A stretch of DNA of 64,000 nucleotides from JAUZOB01 sp963692465 (GCA_963692465.1 OY829943.1:806001-870000), one strand, 5' to 3'; shown: positions 1 to 11,100, numbered from the stretch's first letter. Program-made: numbers and translations. Notes: generated from the letters alone by a model not told the origin.

Positions 1-73
1 CCTGTGCTTGTCCCGTGATAAAACAAAAGCAGAACATCAATAAAATCAGCATTTTTTCAATCTTATCTTTCAT
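1..73 (-). CDS. 5' end of a secreted-protein gene (truncated by window edge)
   Basis: Only the first 24 codons are visible, reading leftward from an ATG at 73. They encode a basic start followed by a hydrophobic run ending in ITGQAQ, a typical Bacteroidota signal peptide with a cleavage site before the Gln. The start lies only 13 bases after the porV stop, so the two genes are probably co-transcribed. A type IX secretion partner is possible because of the porV neighbour, but nothing visible identifies the product. Confidence 0.6.
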   Translation of the reverse strand, partial: MKDKIEKMLILLMFCFCFITGQAQ

Positions 74-86
74 CTCTGTTTCACTC

Positions 87-1322
87 CTATTTTTTATCAG
101 TCATAGTACTCGTTGTAGCGCTCGTCCCAAAAAGGATTTGTTTGATATTATTAATATCGAATAACATCGAGATCCTAATCGTATTCGACAATGGATTATT
201 TCGCTGAACTGGAATCAGATACGAGAGATCAACCGAACAAACATTCGTCTTCATCCCCACTCCCATTGAAATAAACTTACGATTTCCCTTGTTTGCATTC
301 TCATAAAAATAACCTAACCGACCGGCAAACTTATGATCATACCAATACTCTGCTCCGAAAGAAATATTAAACTCATGCACCTGTTCCGCAAAGCCACCCG
401 GAGCATCCCAAAATGAAGTAAATAAAGATCCCAACACCGACCGGTCGGAATGGTCATTATAGGAAGATATAATAGTACCATCACTCGATACCGTTGTTTT
501 TACGGATGGTGTTGGCACTAAGAGTTTGTCAAAGTCTAACGATAATGAAAACGAATTCAAATTATCTACAACATTCGAATAGGTTGCCCCGAATCGAAGA
601 TTAGCCGGGAGAAACTCTTTTGTCTCCCCATTGTCATACGATATTTTTGATCCGATATTTGAGAGATTTACTCCACCACAAAGTGACTGTCGATCATCTG
701 CATCTTTCCATATGTTCTTAAAATAAAAAGAGACATCTGCGGCAAATGCATTTCCCGGAGTATAATTATTTGATCCGGCAGACAGTGCCGAATGAATATA
801 CCGAAGGACAACGCCACCTGAAATATTATCCGAGAGTTTTCTGGAATAACTAACATCAAAAGCAAACTCATTCGGACGTGCGGTATTAAGGTAAGCTCCC
901 GTTTTATCAGTTAGCTGAACTTCTCCCATCGAAAAATAGCGCAACGACGAACCGAAAGCCTGAATATCGTCAAGTTTATAGTAGCCTGTAAGGTCTGCGA
1001 AATTGACTCCGTTCACCAAATTACGAAGCCATGGAGTGTAGGATAATGCAAAGCCGTATTGTTCTTCAATAAAAGCATATTTGGAAGGATTCCAGTATTG
1101 ATCATTTATATCCGGCGACGTTGCTACCCCTGCATCTCCCATCGCACTATGCCTCGAATCGGGTGTGACATTTAAAAAAGGTACCGCGGTCGTAATCGGA
1201 TTATATCCTCCCTTTTGCTCTACAACGGTTGACGTCTGTGCATAAGAAATAAAACTTAAACAACAACCTAGTTGAATAAGGAACAACCTTAACTTAATAT
1301 CCTTAGAGATAAATCTTTTCAT
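87..1322 (-). CDS. porV: PorV, type IX secretion outer-membrane protein
   Basis: A 411-residue outer-membrane beta-barrel protein of the PorV (LptO) family. In characterised members it shuttles cargo from the SprA translocon to the PorU sortase in the type IX secretion system. Visible support: a signal peptide at residues 1-26 ending in SYAQ, then the family hallmarks AVPFLNVTPDSR, SAMGDAGVAT, YWNPSKYAF, SYTPWLRNLV, LTGYYKLDD and PNEFAFDVSYSR, followed by alternating barrel strands. The frame stays open for a further 101 codons upstream (to 1628). I start at the internal ATG at 1322 because the signal peptide begins exactly there and the extension is Cys-rich and unrelated to the family. A porU gene, often adjacent in other species, is not upstream; the gene beyond the left edge could not be identified. 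None of the enzymes in this window shows an obvious C-terminal type IX sorting domain, so PorV probably serves cargo encoded elsewhere. Confidence 0.88.
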   Translation of the reverse strand: MKRFISKDIKLRLFLIQLGCCLSFISYAQTSTVVEQKGGYNPITTAVPFLNVTPDSRHSAMGDAGVATSPDINDQYWNPSKYAFIEEQYGFALSYTPWLRNLVNGVNFADLTGYYKLDDIQAFGSSLRYFSMGEVQLTDKTGAYLNTARPNEFAFDVSYSRKLSDNISGGVVLRYIHSALSAGSNNYTPGNAFAADVSFYFKNIWKDADDRQSLCGGVNLSNIGSKISYDNGETKEFLPANLRFGATYSNVVDNLNSFSLSLDFDKLLVPTPSVKTTVSSDGTIISSYNDHSDRSVLGSLFTSFWDAPGGFAEQVHEFNISFGAEYWYDHKFAGRLGYFYENANKGNRKFISMGVGMKTNVCSVDLSYLIPVQRNNPLSNTIRISMLFDINNIKQILFGTSATTSTMTDKK

Positions 1323-1701
1323 ATCCAATTCGCAACTCAGGATTTCCACACACTTATTAACGCAAACCTTACAAATAGAGATAAAGCTACAAACTCCCCG
1401 TAATTCTATTCTCTCATCAAAAACAACAGCATTTAATACTGAGGTATTCTGCTCAAAAGAAGAGACACAACGAACACTTTTTATCTCTGAAACTTCATAC
1501 TCACGGAAAGGCACAAATTCACTAATATTCTCACAATCAGAACAAAGCACTTCACTTGAACTATCCCTTCCAACCTCTGTCGGAAACCCTTGCAACTGCT
1601 GTCTTGTTGTGAAAAACATAGCTCCCATTTCTTTAGGCTTTATGTCTCCGTCTTGAAGCTAAATTAATTCTTATGTAATAGGGACTATCTGAATAAGCAT
1701 G

Positions 1702-1743
1702 ACAAAATCTTACACTTTAATTACAAAATCTTACATGTAATTT
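1702..1743. repeat. Tandem 21-bp repeat upstream of porV
   Basis: The 13-mer ACAAAATCTTACA occurs at 1702-1714 and again at 1723-1735, exactly 21 bases apart. The flanking bases are also similar (CTTTAATT versus TGTAATTT). Spacing of two DNA turns puts both copies on the same face of the helix, as expected for a dimeric or cooperative regulator site in the porV promoter region. The function is inferred only from spacing and position. Confidence 0.45.
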
Positions 1744-1862
1744 CTTTTTAAATTCATGTCTTATCCGCCAAACAGGCAAAGCCATCAATTCCATTTAGAT
1801 CATTCTCACTCGGACAATGTTTCGGTTAACCATTCATAATTAATCATTTACTCGAAACACAT

Positions 1863-1905
1863 AAAAAATCCCTCTTTAAGTTTCGAAAGAAACCTAAAGA
1901 GGGAT
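1863..1905 (-). terminator. Intrinsic terminator of the GH92 gene
   Basis: Read on the minus strand, arms CCCTCTTTAGGTTTC and GAAACTTAAAGAGGG pair across a short TTTC loop with one wobble, followed directly by TTTTTT (1863-1868). It lies about 20 bases past the GH92 stop, which separates that gene from porV transcription. Confidence 0.85.
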
Positions 1906-1926
1906 AAAACAGAAATAATTTTAATC

Positions 1927-4212
1927 TTACATCATAGACGGAGGCGATATCCGTCCCCATTTCTTATTAGGCTTACTACCCATATAGAATTCGAGAGTAC
2001 CTCCATTGATGATATCCTTATAAGTAATATAGGACTTGTTATAAGTCAGACCATTCATTTTTGCGTTCAAGATATAACTGTTTGCACCTCCTGCATTATG
2101 AGTAATCACCCGAAATGTCTTGCCATTAGCCAGTTTAATCTCAGCCTTTGCCAATTGTGGCGATCCGATACAATAAATTCCATTTGCCGGATTAACCGGA
2201 TAGAATCCCATTGCACTGAAAATATACCAGGACGACATCTGTCCGCAATCCTCATTTCCGGAGTAACCTGAAGGACTCATGGTATATTGTTCCTTCATAA
2301 TCTTCGAAGCATAATATTGGGTCTTCCAAGGCTGACCGGCAAAATCATATAAATAGGTAATATGATGACTCGGTTCATTCCCGTGCGCATATTGTCCGAT
2401 AAATCCGGATGCATTTCCATTTACATCCGAGGGCTTAGCCTTCAGTGTAAAAAAGGTATCCAGCTTTTGTATAAACTTTTCCTTTCCTCCAAGCAAACTA
2501 ATCAAATTGGGGACGTCCTGCGGAACATACCACAAATATTGCCATGCATTCCCTTCGGTAAACGGATAACCTCCATTGCCTCCGTAATTAAGCGGTTCAA
2601 AAGGATTGATCCATTCTCCCCGACTATTTTTTGCCCGAAAGAATCCGATCTCCGAATCAAAAAGATTACGATAATCTCCTGCCCGTTTATTGAAATAAGT
2701 GAAGTCTTCCTCTTTTCCCTCTTTCTTTGCCATCTCCGCAACACACCAGTCATCATAAGCCCCCTCCAATTGAATTGAAACGGACTGAGTTTGCAAATCT
2801 TCCGGATAATATCCATACTGATCCAGAATATTAAAAGGAGAGTTATAATGAGGAGTCGTTGAGGATCCTTTTATTGCTTCATAGGCATGCTTATAATCAA
2901 CACCCGGAAGATTCTTGACATAGGCATCAACAATCGGAGGAATCGCATGATTCCCGATCATACAGTAAGTCTCTTCTCCCCATAACTGCCAAATCGGCAA
3001 ATACCCATAATCATCATATTGACGCAACATCGAATTAATAAACTTCGCAGCCCGTACCGGTTGAATTAAAGTGTACAACGGATGTGCAGCCCGGTAAGTA
3101 TCCCATAAAGAGAACGTACTATAAAACTCGCCATCCGGAGCTTTCCGCTCCTGCATATTGACATCGGTATAATTACCGTTTACATCCGCAATATTATTAG
3201 GTTGAATAAATAAATGATACAACCCGGTATAAACAATATGCTTCTGCGCTTCGGTTCCGTCAACATCCAGACAGGATAATTCTTTATTCCAGGCAGTATT
3301 CGTTTCTTTTACGATATGATCAAAATCGAAATCAGCCATCTCTGCTGCAAGATTTTCTCTGGCCCCATCCTGATTAACCGACGAAACACCAACACGGACA
3401 AGTAATGGCTCTGTATTCTCATCAAAATTAACAGCCATCTTCACATTCGTCCCATTAACAATAGGTGCATTGGGATACTCATTCTGTCCGTTCCTTAATA
3501 TTGCTGAAGAAAATGGTCTTGAGAATTCTGCCCTGAAATAAATTTTACGAACACGAGCCCATCCGGTCAGAATACGATAACCTTCAATTGTCTTATTGTC
3601 AACAACCCGAAGCTGTGCTCCGATTATCCGGCAATCCCTTCCCCGACAATGACTCAAATCAAGAATCACATGATAAGGCTGATTATTTGGGAAAGTATAT
3701 TTTTGCATTCCGCTATGAGCCTTCGCTGTCATCTCTGCCTTAATACCGTAATCATCAAGGACTACACTATAATAACCGGGATAAGCAACCTCGCTGGAAT
3801 GCTTAAATGAAGAGCGATAGCCATGCTGCCCGTCGGCTTCTTCTCCGGGAACCCATTTGATTTCCCCTCCGGAAGGCATAAACAGAAAATCAAACAAATC
3901 AGGTACTCCCGTTCCGCTTAAATGGGTATGACTAAACCCAACAATTGTTTTATCACTATAATCGTATCCGCTGCAAGGATCATTCGGCCGAACTCGGGTA
4001 TCCGGACTCAGCTGTACCATTCCAAAAGGATAACACGCGCCCGGGAAATTGCTTCCTGAAAGACTCAAGCTATCCGTTGATCCCGTGCCGATAAAAACAT
4101 TTACCTGTCGGGTATAATCGGTTCCGGAAGTCCCGTTATCCTGCGCGTAACCTACCCATGGACACAGACAGGGCAAACAGGCAAGAATGCCAAAAATAAT
4201 TTTTTTCATCAT
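1927..4212 (-). CDS. GH92 alpha-mannosidase, secreted
   Basis: A 761-residue glycoside hydrolase family 92 enzyme. The family consists of calcium-dependent, inverting exo-alpha-mannosidases acting on N-glycan or yeast-mannan type substrates. A signal peptide (about residues 1-23, ending in GYAQ) sends it to the periplasm or surface. Family landmarks: NVFIGTGSTD and FPGACYPFGMVQLSPDT near the N terminus, GFSHTHLSGTG, SLWDTYRAAHPL, HGNEPSHHITYLYDFAGQ, and GNEDCGQMSSW starting near residue 652, which includes the catalytic-site acidic residues. The length is normal for the family. A second ATG follows the first immediately; either start would work. It is the last gene of the leftward unit and is followed by a strong terminator. 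Linkage specificity (1,2 / 1,3 / 1,4) cannot be told from sequence by eye. Confidence 0.93.
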   Translation of the reverse strand: MMKKIIFGILACLPCLCPWVGYAQDNGTSGTDYTRQVNVFIGTGSTDSLSLSGSNFPGACYPFGMVQLSPDTRVRPNDPCSGYDYSDKTIVGFSHTHLSGTGVPDLFDFLFMPSGGEIKWVPGEEADGQHGYRSSFKHSSEVAYPGYYSVVLDDYGIKAEMTAKAHSGMQKYTFPNNQPYHVILDLSHCRGRDCRIIGAQLRVVDNKTIEGYRILTGWARVRKIYFRAEFSRPFSSAILRNGQNEYPNAPIVNGTNVKMAVNFDENTEPLLVRVGVSSVNQDGARENLAAEMADFDFDHIVKETNTAWNKELSCLDVDGTEAQKHIVYTGLYHLFIQPNNIADVNGNYTDVNMQERKAPDGEFYSTFSLWDTYRAAHPLYTLIQPVRAAKFINSMLRQYDDYGYLPIWQLWGEETYCMIGNHAIPPIVDAYVKNLPGVDYKHAYEAIKGSSTTPHYNSPFNILDQYGYYPEDLQTQSVSIQLEGAYDDWCVAEMAKKEGKEEDFTYFNKRAGDYRNLFDSEIGFFRAKNSRGEWINPFEPLNYGGNGGYPFTEGNAWQYLWYVPQDVPNLISLLGGKEKFIQKLDTFFTLKAKPSDVNGNASGFIGQYAHGNEPSHHITYLYDFAGQPWKTQYYASKIMKEQYTMSPSGYSGNEDCGQMSSWYIFSAMGFYPVNPANGIYCIGSPQLAKAEIKLANGKTFRVITHNAGGANSYILNAKMNGLTYNKSYITYKDIINGGTLEFYMGSKPNKKWGRISPPSMM

Positions 4213-4373
4213 TAGGTTTGAATTAGATTAACGATACGTCACATTTTAATCAAATTCAAAGATAAAAAAATGCACCTTTTGACATTCTTTTAATTCCTGT
4301 TTTTCACCTGCTTATCTAAAACAATTCAAATTTCATTCATTGGAATAACGCCAAAATTGATCCGCTTTCAGTT

Positions 4374-5954
4374 CTATCGGTTTAATGAATCTCTTACTTC
4401 CAGTACAACAATTGACTTTGCGGGAAGCATTACCTCAATTCCTTTCTTCTCAATTTTTGCCCCTTTAAAATCAACGGGAACAATCACGTTCGGATTTTCA
4501 AACGTATTATGATCTGCCAAATGTTTTGCCGTAATCATCTTTCCTGAAACAGACAATGCCTTCTGTCCTTCGAAATCGCAAAACAAACGAATCGGATTCT
4601 CCGGATCAATATTCACCAATGAAATATGAACCAATCCATTTTTATCTCTTGACACCGAAGCACTAATTTTCTGAACAGAACGATCCCCCACTTTAATTTC
4701 CGGAGACTCCAGATCCGAAGGCAAAAGAGTTGCACCCTGATGCACCTGATATAAATCAAAAACATGATAAGTCGGGGTTAACACCATCTGTGCATCTTTA
4801 GTAAGCACAAGCGCCTGAAGTACATTAACCACCTGGGCCAGATTAGCCATCCGTACCCGGTCACAATGTCTGTTAAAAATATTCAACGTTATTCCCGCAA
4901 CAAATGCATCGCGAAGGGTATTCTGCTGAAACAGAAATCCCGGATTTGTTTCAGGTTCCACATCCCACCATGTTCCCCATTCATCAACTGACAAGCCAAT
5001 CTTTTTAGTCGGATCATATTTATCCATGATCGCCTCATGCTTTTTAATAACCTCTTCAATCTCCGAACATTTACTCATTGTCCAGAGATAATCCTCATTC
5101 GTGAATTTTGTTGCGGAGCCTTTACTCCCACCCCATCCTTTACAGGTATAATAATGAAGAGAAATGGCATTCATCCGGTCTCCGACATTCTTCATAAGTA
5201 CGTCGGTCCAGTTGAAATCATAATCGGAAGCGCCGCTGGCAATCCGATATAACTGATTTGATCCGTAATTGCGACAATAAGTTGAATAACGACGAAACTG
5301 GTCGGAATAAAATTCAGGCGACATATTCCCTCCGCAGCCCCAACTCTCATTTCCGATTCCGAATAGTTTAACGTTCCACGGCTTATCCCGTCCGTTCTTT
5401 CTTCTCAGATTAGCCATCGGACTATTCCCGTCAAAGTTGACATATTCCACCCATTTGGCCAATTCCTCAACAGTCCCGCTTCCTACATTCCCACTCAAAT
5501 AAGGTTCAGTCCCAATCAATTCACAAAAATCAAGGAACTCATGGGTACCGAAACTATTATCCTCAACAACTCCGCCCCAATTGGTATTTACCATCTTCGG
5601 TCTTTTATCCCGGGGCCCAATTCCGTCCATCCAGTGATATTCATCCGCAAAACATCCTCCGGGCCATCTTAAATCCGGAATATGAATCTTCTTCAAAGCC
5701 TCCACTACATCCGTCCGATACCCTTTAATATTAGGAATCGGAGAATTCTCCCCAACCCAGATTCCACCATAAATACAATGGCCTAAATGTTCAGAGAACT
5801 GTCCGTAAATTTCTTTATTAATTATCGTTTGCCCTTTATCCGCATGAATTGTCAATGTTGCCGTTTGTGAATTATCAGGTTGCTTTCCCTGGGCTCTTGC
5901 AGCTGGCAGAATTAAAAGAGAAAAGACACCGGCGATTAGTAAGGTTTTTTTCAT
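4374..5954 (-). CDS. GH51 alpha-L-arabinofuranosidase (short form)
   Basis: A 526-residue retaining alpha-L-arabinofuranosidase of family GH51, which removes arabinofuranose side chains from arabinan or arabinoxylan oligosaccharides. The signal peptide (1-21, ending in ARAQ) places it in the periplasm. Motifs seen: IYGQFSEHLG, DLRWPGGCFADEYHW, acid/base Glu203 in GIGNESWGCGG, and nucleophile Glu325 in LSVDEWGTWW, with a C-terminal beta-sandwich. It has no carbohydrate-binding domain, unlike the 811-residue GH51 at 43490-45925, so the two are distinct types. It lies about 160 bases downstream of a SusD gene but beyond that gene's terminator (6038-6075), so it may depend on readthrough or its own promoter. 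Confidence 0.93.
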   Translation of the reverse strand: MKKTLLIAGVFSLLILPAARAQGKQPDNSQTATLTIHADKGQTIINKEIYGQFSEHLGHCIYGGIWVGENSPIPNIKGYRTDVVEALKKIHIPDLRWPGGCFADEYHWMDGIGPRDKRPKMVNTNWGGVVEDNSFGTHEFLDFCELIGTEPYLSGNVGSGTVEELAKWVEYVNFDGNSPMANLRRKNGRDKPWNVKLFGIGNESWGCGGNMSPEFYSDQFRRYSTYCRNYGSNQLYRIASGASDYDFNWTDVLMKNVGDRMNAISLHYYTCKGWGGSKGSATKFTNEDYLWTMSKCSEIEEVIKKHEAIMDKYDPTKKIGLSVDEWGTWWDVEPETNPGFLFQQNTLRDAFVAGITLNIFNRHCDRVRMANLAQVVNVLQALVLTKDAQMVLTPTYHVFDLYQVHQGATLLPSDLESPEIKVGDRSVQKISASVSRDKNGLVHISLVNIDPENPIRLFCDFEGQKALSVSGKMITAKHLADHNTFENPNVIVPVDFKGAKIEKKGIEVMLPAKSIVVLEVRDSLNR

Positions 5955-6037
5955 TCGTATCGTTATTCGTTTAGTTTCTACACAAAGCTAAAGAATAAAA
6001 TTAAAGTATAAGAAACTTTTAATAACTTTTCTATGAC

Positions 6038-6075
6038 AAAAAAGAGGACACCTCATAAATTGCAGAGATGCCCTC
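6038..6075 (-). terminator. Terminator after the SusD-like gene
   Basis: On the minus strand, GAGGGCATCTC pairs with GAGGTGTCCTC (two wobbles) across a 10-base loop, and TTTTTT follows. It lies 43 bases past the SusD stop and separates the SusCD pair from the GH51 and GH92 genes. This would allow higher expression of the transporter than of the enzymes. Confidence 0.75.
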
Positions 6076-6117
6076 CTGTGATCTATTAAAGCGTATTTTT
6101 CTTCTAAGCAATAAACC

Positions 6118-8118
6118 TTATTGTGCTCCTGTCGCTCCCTGATTTGCCTGTGTCGGCCATCCCGGATTCTGATAAATCGGAGAGGTTGAAACATCATTAT
6201 TCTGAGAGGTCAACAAAAACTCATTGGCATTTATGGGCTCAAGATAATGTGCCATTATCCACCGATAACCATTATAAACCAACTCTTTCCCTGTTTTTTC
6301 ATAAGGTCTTAAATAGATGCTGGTTGTCGGAGCCGAAACATTTGCTGTAGCCGAACCATAAGTCAAAGTGGACTTACCATTTGTAATATACCAGTTCTGC
6401 ATCGGTCCCCATAACTTAAATCCTTCGATATGATACGGAGTACTGATCATCTGATCTTTTGCTCTCCAACGACGGAGATCCATTTCCCGCAAGCCCTCTG
6501 CCATCAGTTCACTACGACGTTCCCGTCGAATATTATACAGGGTAGGATCAATCAACGAACCAGCAGAATAAGCCCCCCAGTCATTTTTAGCTTCCTGCGA
6601 CATGTCTGTTGCACTAATCGTCTTATTATAGTCCGGATCAATTTTCGCTCTGATCCGTATTTCCCGCCAATAAGCATCTGATTTTCCATCCAGCGCATGA
6701 TTCTTTTCATAGCAAGCTTCAATATAATTCAAATAAGCCTCAGCGGCCCGGAACACAACACTCCCGGTATATCCTTGTCCGTTTCCACATTGATTCTGAT
6801 TATAATTTAAACCTTTTCTTATCGCATAACCCGTGGAATAAGCAGTTTCAGGAGTTGAGCTGGTGATAAGAGGAGTTCCTTCAACAGCAGTAGCGTGGTC
6901 TCCGTCAGAAGAAGGCCATAAAACATTTTTCTGCCCGGGTTCTTTTAAAAACAGCCATAAACGCCCATCCCGATTCTGCCGGACATCCGTGATATAATCA
7001 TCTCCTTCATATCCCGAACCTACTGCATAAATGGGCAGTCCATTAGACATTAAAAAATTATCGACATAGCCCCGGGTCAATCCGATTCCATAATCTCCCA
7101 CTTCAGCATACACCGGCACATTATGGGTAATACCTAGTCCTTTATCATATCTTCGCCATAAAAGCACTTCCTGATATGGGGAAAGATCAACATCACTAAA
7201 CATGTTAAAATACGGATTGGTTGACTGTGCCGCATCCTGTTGCAAAATCCCATTATTATTTTGCAGTGGCACCGCATCTGCAACCGCTGCAGCAGAAGAC
7301 ATCGACTGATCTAATAACCAGCTAATTTCGGCATCAATACTTCCTGCAGGGTACTGCCAGCTCTTATTATAATCTTTTGTAGCACCGGGCCAACCTGATC
7401 CATTGGGAACAAATGCCGTATTCTTAAAATACTTCAGCCATGTTGCTTCAAATAAGGTAACTCTTGATTTCAATAATTGCGCACAGGTTTTCGTCATGCG
7501 ATTTCTCGCCCCATCCGGAGAGGTAGCAGCCAACAATAAAGTAGCCGAATCCAAATCAGAGATTATAAAACGGACAACATCAGGAGACGGAGCTCGCTTA
7601 CTATTAGCAATCAGCACCTTCGAATCATCCGAAAGATATTGTTTTACGATTGGGAAATCCCCCAGAGAATCAACTTTCCCCCAGTAGCTCCATGCCCTGA
7701 AGAAATACATTTCACCAATATCCTGTTTAATGGCACTGGCATCTCCTGAAATTTTTCCTGCTTTCCAACGTGGAAGAACCGTGTTCAGAAAATAATTACA
7801 ACGCCTTATAGCAGAAAAATCCCAGACGCCTCCGGATGAAGCAACCCGCCATTGTCCGGGAACGTACTTATTATTATACCCCATCGAAGCCATGTTATCC
7901 GTATTCTGATCTATTCCGAAGGTTCCGTAACTCCAATTTCCATGTGCAGGCAAATTGGTATATAAATTAATCGAATAGGATGCAAGCTGCGATTCGTCCC
8001 AAAGATACTGTTCCGGAGTAATCTGAGAAGGCGGCGTTTTATCCAAAAAATCCGATGAACAGCCCGACATAATTGCGATTACCATCAAACACAGAACCAA
8101 TATATTTTGCTTTTTCAT
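6118..8118 (-). CDS. SusD-like glycan-binding lipoprotein
   Basis: A 666-residue SusD/RagB-family outer-membrane lipoprotein that forms the lid of the SusC transporter encoded just upstream. The N terminus is a lipoprotein signal with lipobox IMSGC (Cys20), then SSDFLDKTPPSQITPEQY as in SusD proteins. Other family features are FFRAWSYWGKVDSLGDFP (SusD TPR region), YLNYIEACYEKN, and the C-terminal RRERRSELMAEGLREMDLRRW signature. At 666 residues it is longer than typical SusD (about 500-600). I use the ATG at 8118, 10 bases after the SusC stop, rather than an in-frame ATG at 8142, because the lipoprotein signal starts there. Confidence 0.93.
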   Translation of the reverse strand: MKKQNILVLCLMVIAIMSGCSSDFLDKTPPSQITPEQYLWDESQLASYSINLYTNLPAHGNWSYGTFGIDQNTDNMASMGYNNKYVPGQWRVASSGGVWDFSAIRRCNYFLNTVLPRWKAGKISGDASAIKQDIGEMYFFRAWSYWGKVDSLGDFPIVKQYLSDDSKVLIANSKRAPSPDVVRFIISDLDSATLLLAATSPDGARNRMTKTCAQLLKSRVTLFEATWLKYFKNTAFVPNGSGWPGATKDYNKSWQYPAGSIDAEISWLLDQSMSSAAAVADAVPLQNNNGILQQDAAQSTNPYFNMFSDVDLSPYQEVLLWRRYDKGLGITHNVPVYAEVGDYGIGLTRGYVDNFLMSNGLPIYAVGSGYEGDDYITDVRQNRDGRLWLFLKEPGQKNVLWPSSDGDHATAVEGTPLITSSTPETAYSTGYAIRKGLNYNQNQCGNGQGYTGSVVFRAAEAYLNYIEACYEKNHALDGKSDAYWREIRIRAKIDPDYNKTISATDMSQEAKNDWGAYSAGSLIDPTLYNIRRERRSELMAEGLREMDLRRWRAKDQMISTPYHIEGFKLWGPMQNWYITNGKSTLTYGSATANVSAPTTSIYLRPYEKTGKELVYNGYRWIMAHYLEPINANEFLLTSQNNDVSTSPIYQNPGWPTQANQGATGAQ

Positions 8119-8128
8119 GATAGAATCT

Positions 8129-11100
8129 TTAAAAATTAACACTTAAACCAACCGAATAAACTTTAAACAAAGGATATGCATTTCCATTTGAACCATTTCC
8201 TCCATCAATAGTCTCCGGATCAAAAATCTTCGTCAGTTTTGTTCCCGTCCACAAGTTCTCTCCGGAAACAAAAATCCGCAACTTCTGAATATTCACTTGT
8301 TGTGTTAACGATTTCGGCAAAGTATATCCCAATTGAAGGTTCTTTAGCCGAATGTAGGCGGCATTCAACAAGTAACGGGATTGAGTTTGTTGATTCTTCC
8401 CATTTCCAAACAATGGCCGGGGATAATAAGAATTCAGGTTCAATCCCAATGCGTTATTCGGATCATTTCTAAAATAATCTTCATGTTGTTTTAATCCGGT
8501 CGACCACCATATTCCACTGCTGGAAGCACCCCAGAAATAGTAGCTACCCTGGAAATAATCACGTTTTAATACCCCCTGGAAGAATGAACGAAAATCAAAA
8601 CCTTTATAATCCGCATTCAAATCGAAAGAAAAGAGATAACGTGGAGTACTATTCCCAATGACCTTCAAATCTCCATGATCAGATAACGTCTTTGACCCGC
8701 TGTCAATCTTTCCATCCCCATTGAGGTCTTTATACATAATATCACCGGCATCCCATTGGGTTCCAATGGCATCCTGCCCTCCATGAGGAAGTGTTGCCAG
8801 ATGGGCATCCATCTCCTGTTTCGTTTTGGCAATTCCAACCGTTTCATACCCCCAGGTATCACCAAGCGTTTCTCCGGCATAATAACTGGCAACATTGGTA
8901 TCTATCGAAGACGTGGGGTTAGGATACCTTAAAATCTTCGTTTTTGAATCCGACACATTAACCCGGAGACTATAGTTCAATCCATTGTCCAGATGGTCTG
9001 CCCATGCAACGCTTAATTCAAATCCGTTCGTTCTTAAATCGGTATTGTTCGTACTTGGTTCTGTGGCTCCAAGTGTTGACGGGAGCTTAGGTGCAGGACC
9101 GATCATGTCAACAGTCTTTCGGGTATAATAGTCAAATGAAGCGGACAACCGATCTTTTAATAAAGTCAGATCAGTACCGATATTCCAGTTTTTAACCCTT
9201 TCCCAAGTCATCGCCTGACTAATCAAACCGGGAGATGTACTGATATTTTGTTTCGAATCATTGATCAACCATGTTCCGGTTGCAGTCCAGATAGGCATCG
9301 TTGAATAGGTCGGATACCATCCTGTTGTATTTTGATTGCCTAACCGTCCGTAAGAAGTTCTGATTTTGAAGTTACCAACAACGTCCGCATAAGGCTGCCA
9401 GAAATCTTCTTTGGCAACATTCCACCCCGCAGAAAAAGAAGGGAACCAGTTCCAGCTTTTATCGCTTCTGAATCGGGAAGTCCCATCATATCTAAGATTT
9501 CCTTCAAAAAGATACTTTTCTTTATAGTCATAATTTATCCGGCCAAACAATCCTTCTGTTGACCACGTCTGATACTGCCCGGTGACAGTCGGAGGAACTT
9601 TATTTCCATAATAATCAGTTCCTGATGTGGTATTAATTGTTGACAAAGAAGAAACAATAACACCTTGTCGGTCAGCAGAAAGATCCCGATACTTTTCCAA
9701 ATCCGACTGGAATCCGACCAACGCTTTAATGTGGTGTCCGTTACCAATCTTTTTATCATACTCGGAATAAACATTGGTTTTTAAATAATTTTCACGATAT
9801 CCATATTCATAAACTTCACTTGAATTTCCATAACCATAAGGAACTCCGTTTACATCATGATTATAGGTCTTTTGAACATCCCAATGACGAAAAGTGTCAA
9901 TTGTTCTGTAATTCACTTCACCATAAGTCTTCCATCCTTTTATAGGCTCCAGTACAATTTGATATTGTTGATAAAGATTATCCGTTTGTGTTTTGTCCCG
10001 TCCTCCGTCTCTTAAACCCAGGGCCGGAGATGGAGAAGAAAACAGATATCCGTTATTATCATATAAGGGATTGGTTGGCCACCCCTGACGTGCCAAATCC
10101 TGAAATAACCCATCAGAAAGTGCAGAGGGCCGACCATAGTCCGATCTCATCCAACGATTATTGGCTGTTACGGTAGCCCAATCATTCAATTTGGTTGTAA
10201 TCTTCAGAGAAGTCGTATAACGGGTGTATTTATCCTGATTAAAAACCATCAGGCCGTCCTCCCCCATATAGTTTCCTGAGAGATAATACTGGGTCGTTGC
10301 ATTTCCTCCGCTGGCGCTCAAATTATGTTCCTGAGAGGAAGAATGACTTCGATAAATTGCCTTATACCAGTCAACATTAGCATTAGCACCACCCCCATAT
10401 CCATCGGACCACACACTGGGATTTCCGCTATAGGGCAATGTAGGTGTTTTGAGCTTTCCGTCCCGATAATCTTTTATTCGTTGCAAACGTTCAGTGTCAA
10501 AGAATAGTCCGGCCCCACTGTTCACATTCGCATCATTAAAAAAGTTTGCAAAAGTGTAGGAATCCATCATCTCCGGCATGTTAGTCGGATTATTCCAGCG
10601 GAAATTGTCATTGTAATTCACAACGGTCTTTCCCTCTTTACCCTTCTTGGTTGTTATCAAAATAACGCCGAACGGAGCACGTGATCCATAAATAGAGGAA
10701 GACGAAACATCTTTTAATACCGAAATATTTTCAATATCCTGTGGATTAAGCGTATTCATATCGCCCTCCATTCCATCGATCAATACAAGGGGACTTCCAT
10801 CCGAACCTTTTCCAATCGTTCCGACTCCACGAATATTTACACTGGGTGACGAATTCAACATCCCTCCGTTTTGCGAAATATTCAATCCTGCAACAAGTCC
10901 CTGCAGCATCTGCGTTGCATTCAATACCGGACGGGATTGTAACTCTTGGGCACTAACAGTTCCCACGGCACCAGTCAAATCAGCCTTTTTCATTCTTCCA
11001 TATCCAACAGCAACGACTTCCTGTAATCCAAAAGCGCTGTTTTCAAGAGTCACATTTAAAACGGATTGACTGGTATAAGGAGCTTCCTTGGTCTTCATCC

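Larger units (their letters stand above)
1323..1926. other. Intergenic region between porV and the GH92 gene
   Basis: This stretch holds the GH92 terminator (1863-1905), a tandem 21-bp repeat (1702-1743) and probably the porV promoter and leader. An open frame at 1323-1628 runs in phase into porV, but its composition (many Cys and Glu, no family match I recognise) suggests a chance opening in a leader rather than coding sequence. I see no other gene. Confidence 0.5.

Noticed and set aside
1323..1628. In-frame N-terminal extension of porV (101 codons)
   Set aside because: Signal peptide begins at the internal ATG at 1322. The extension is Cys/Glu-rich, matches nothing in the family and lies in a region with promoter-like repeats.
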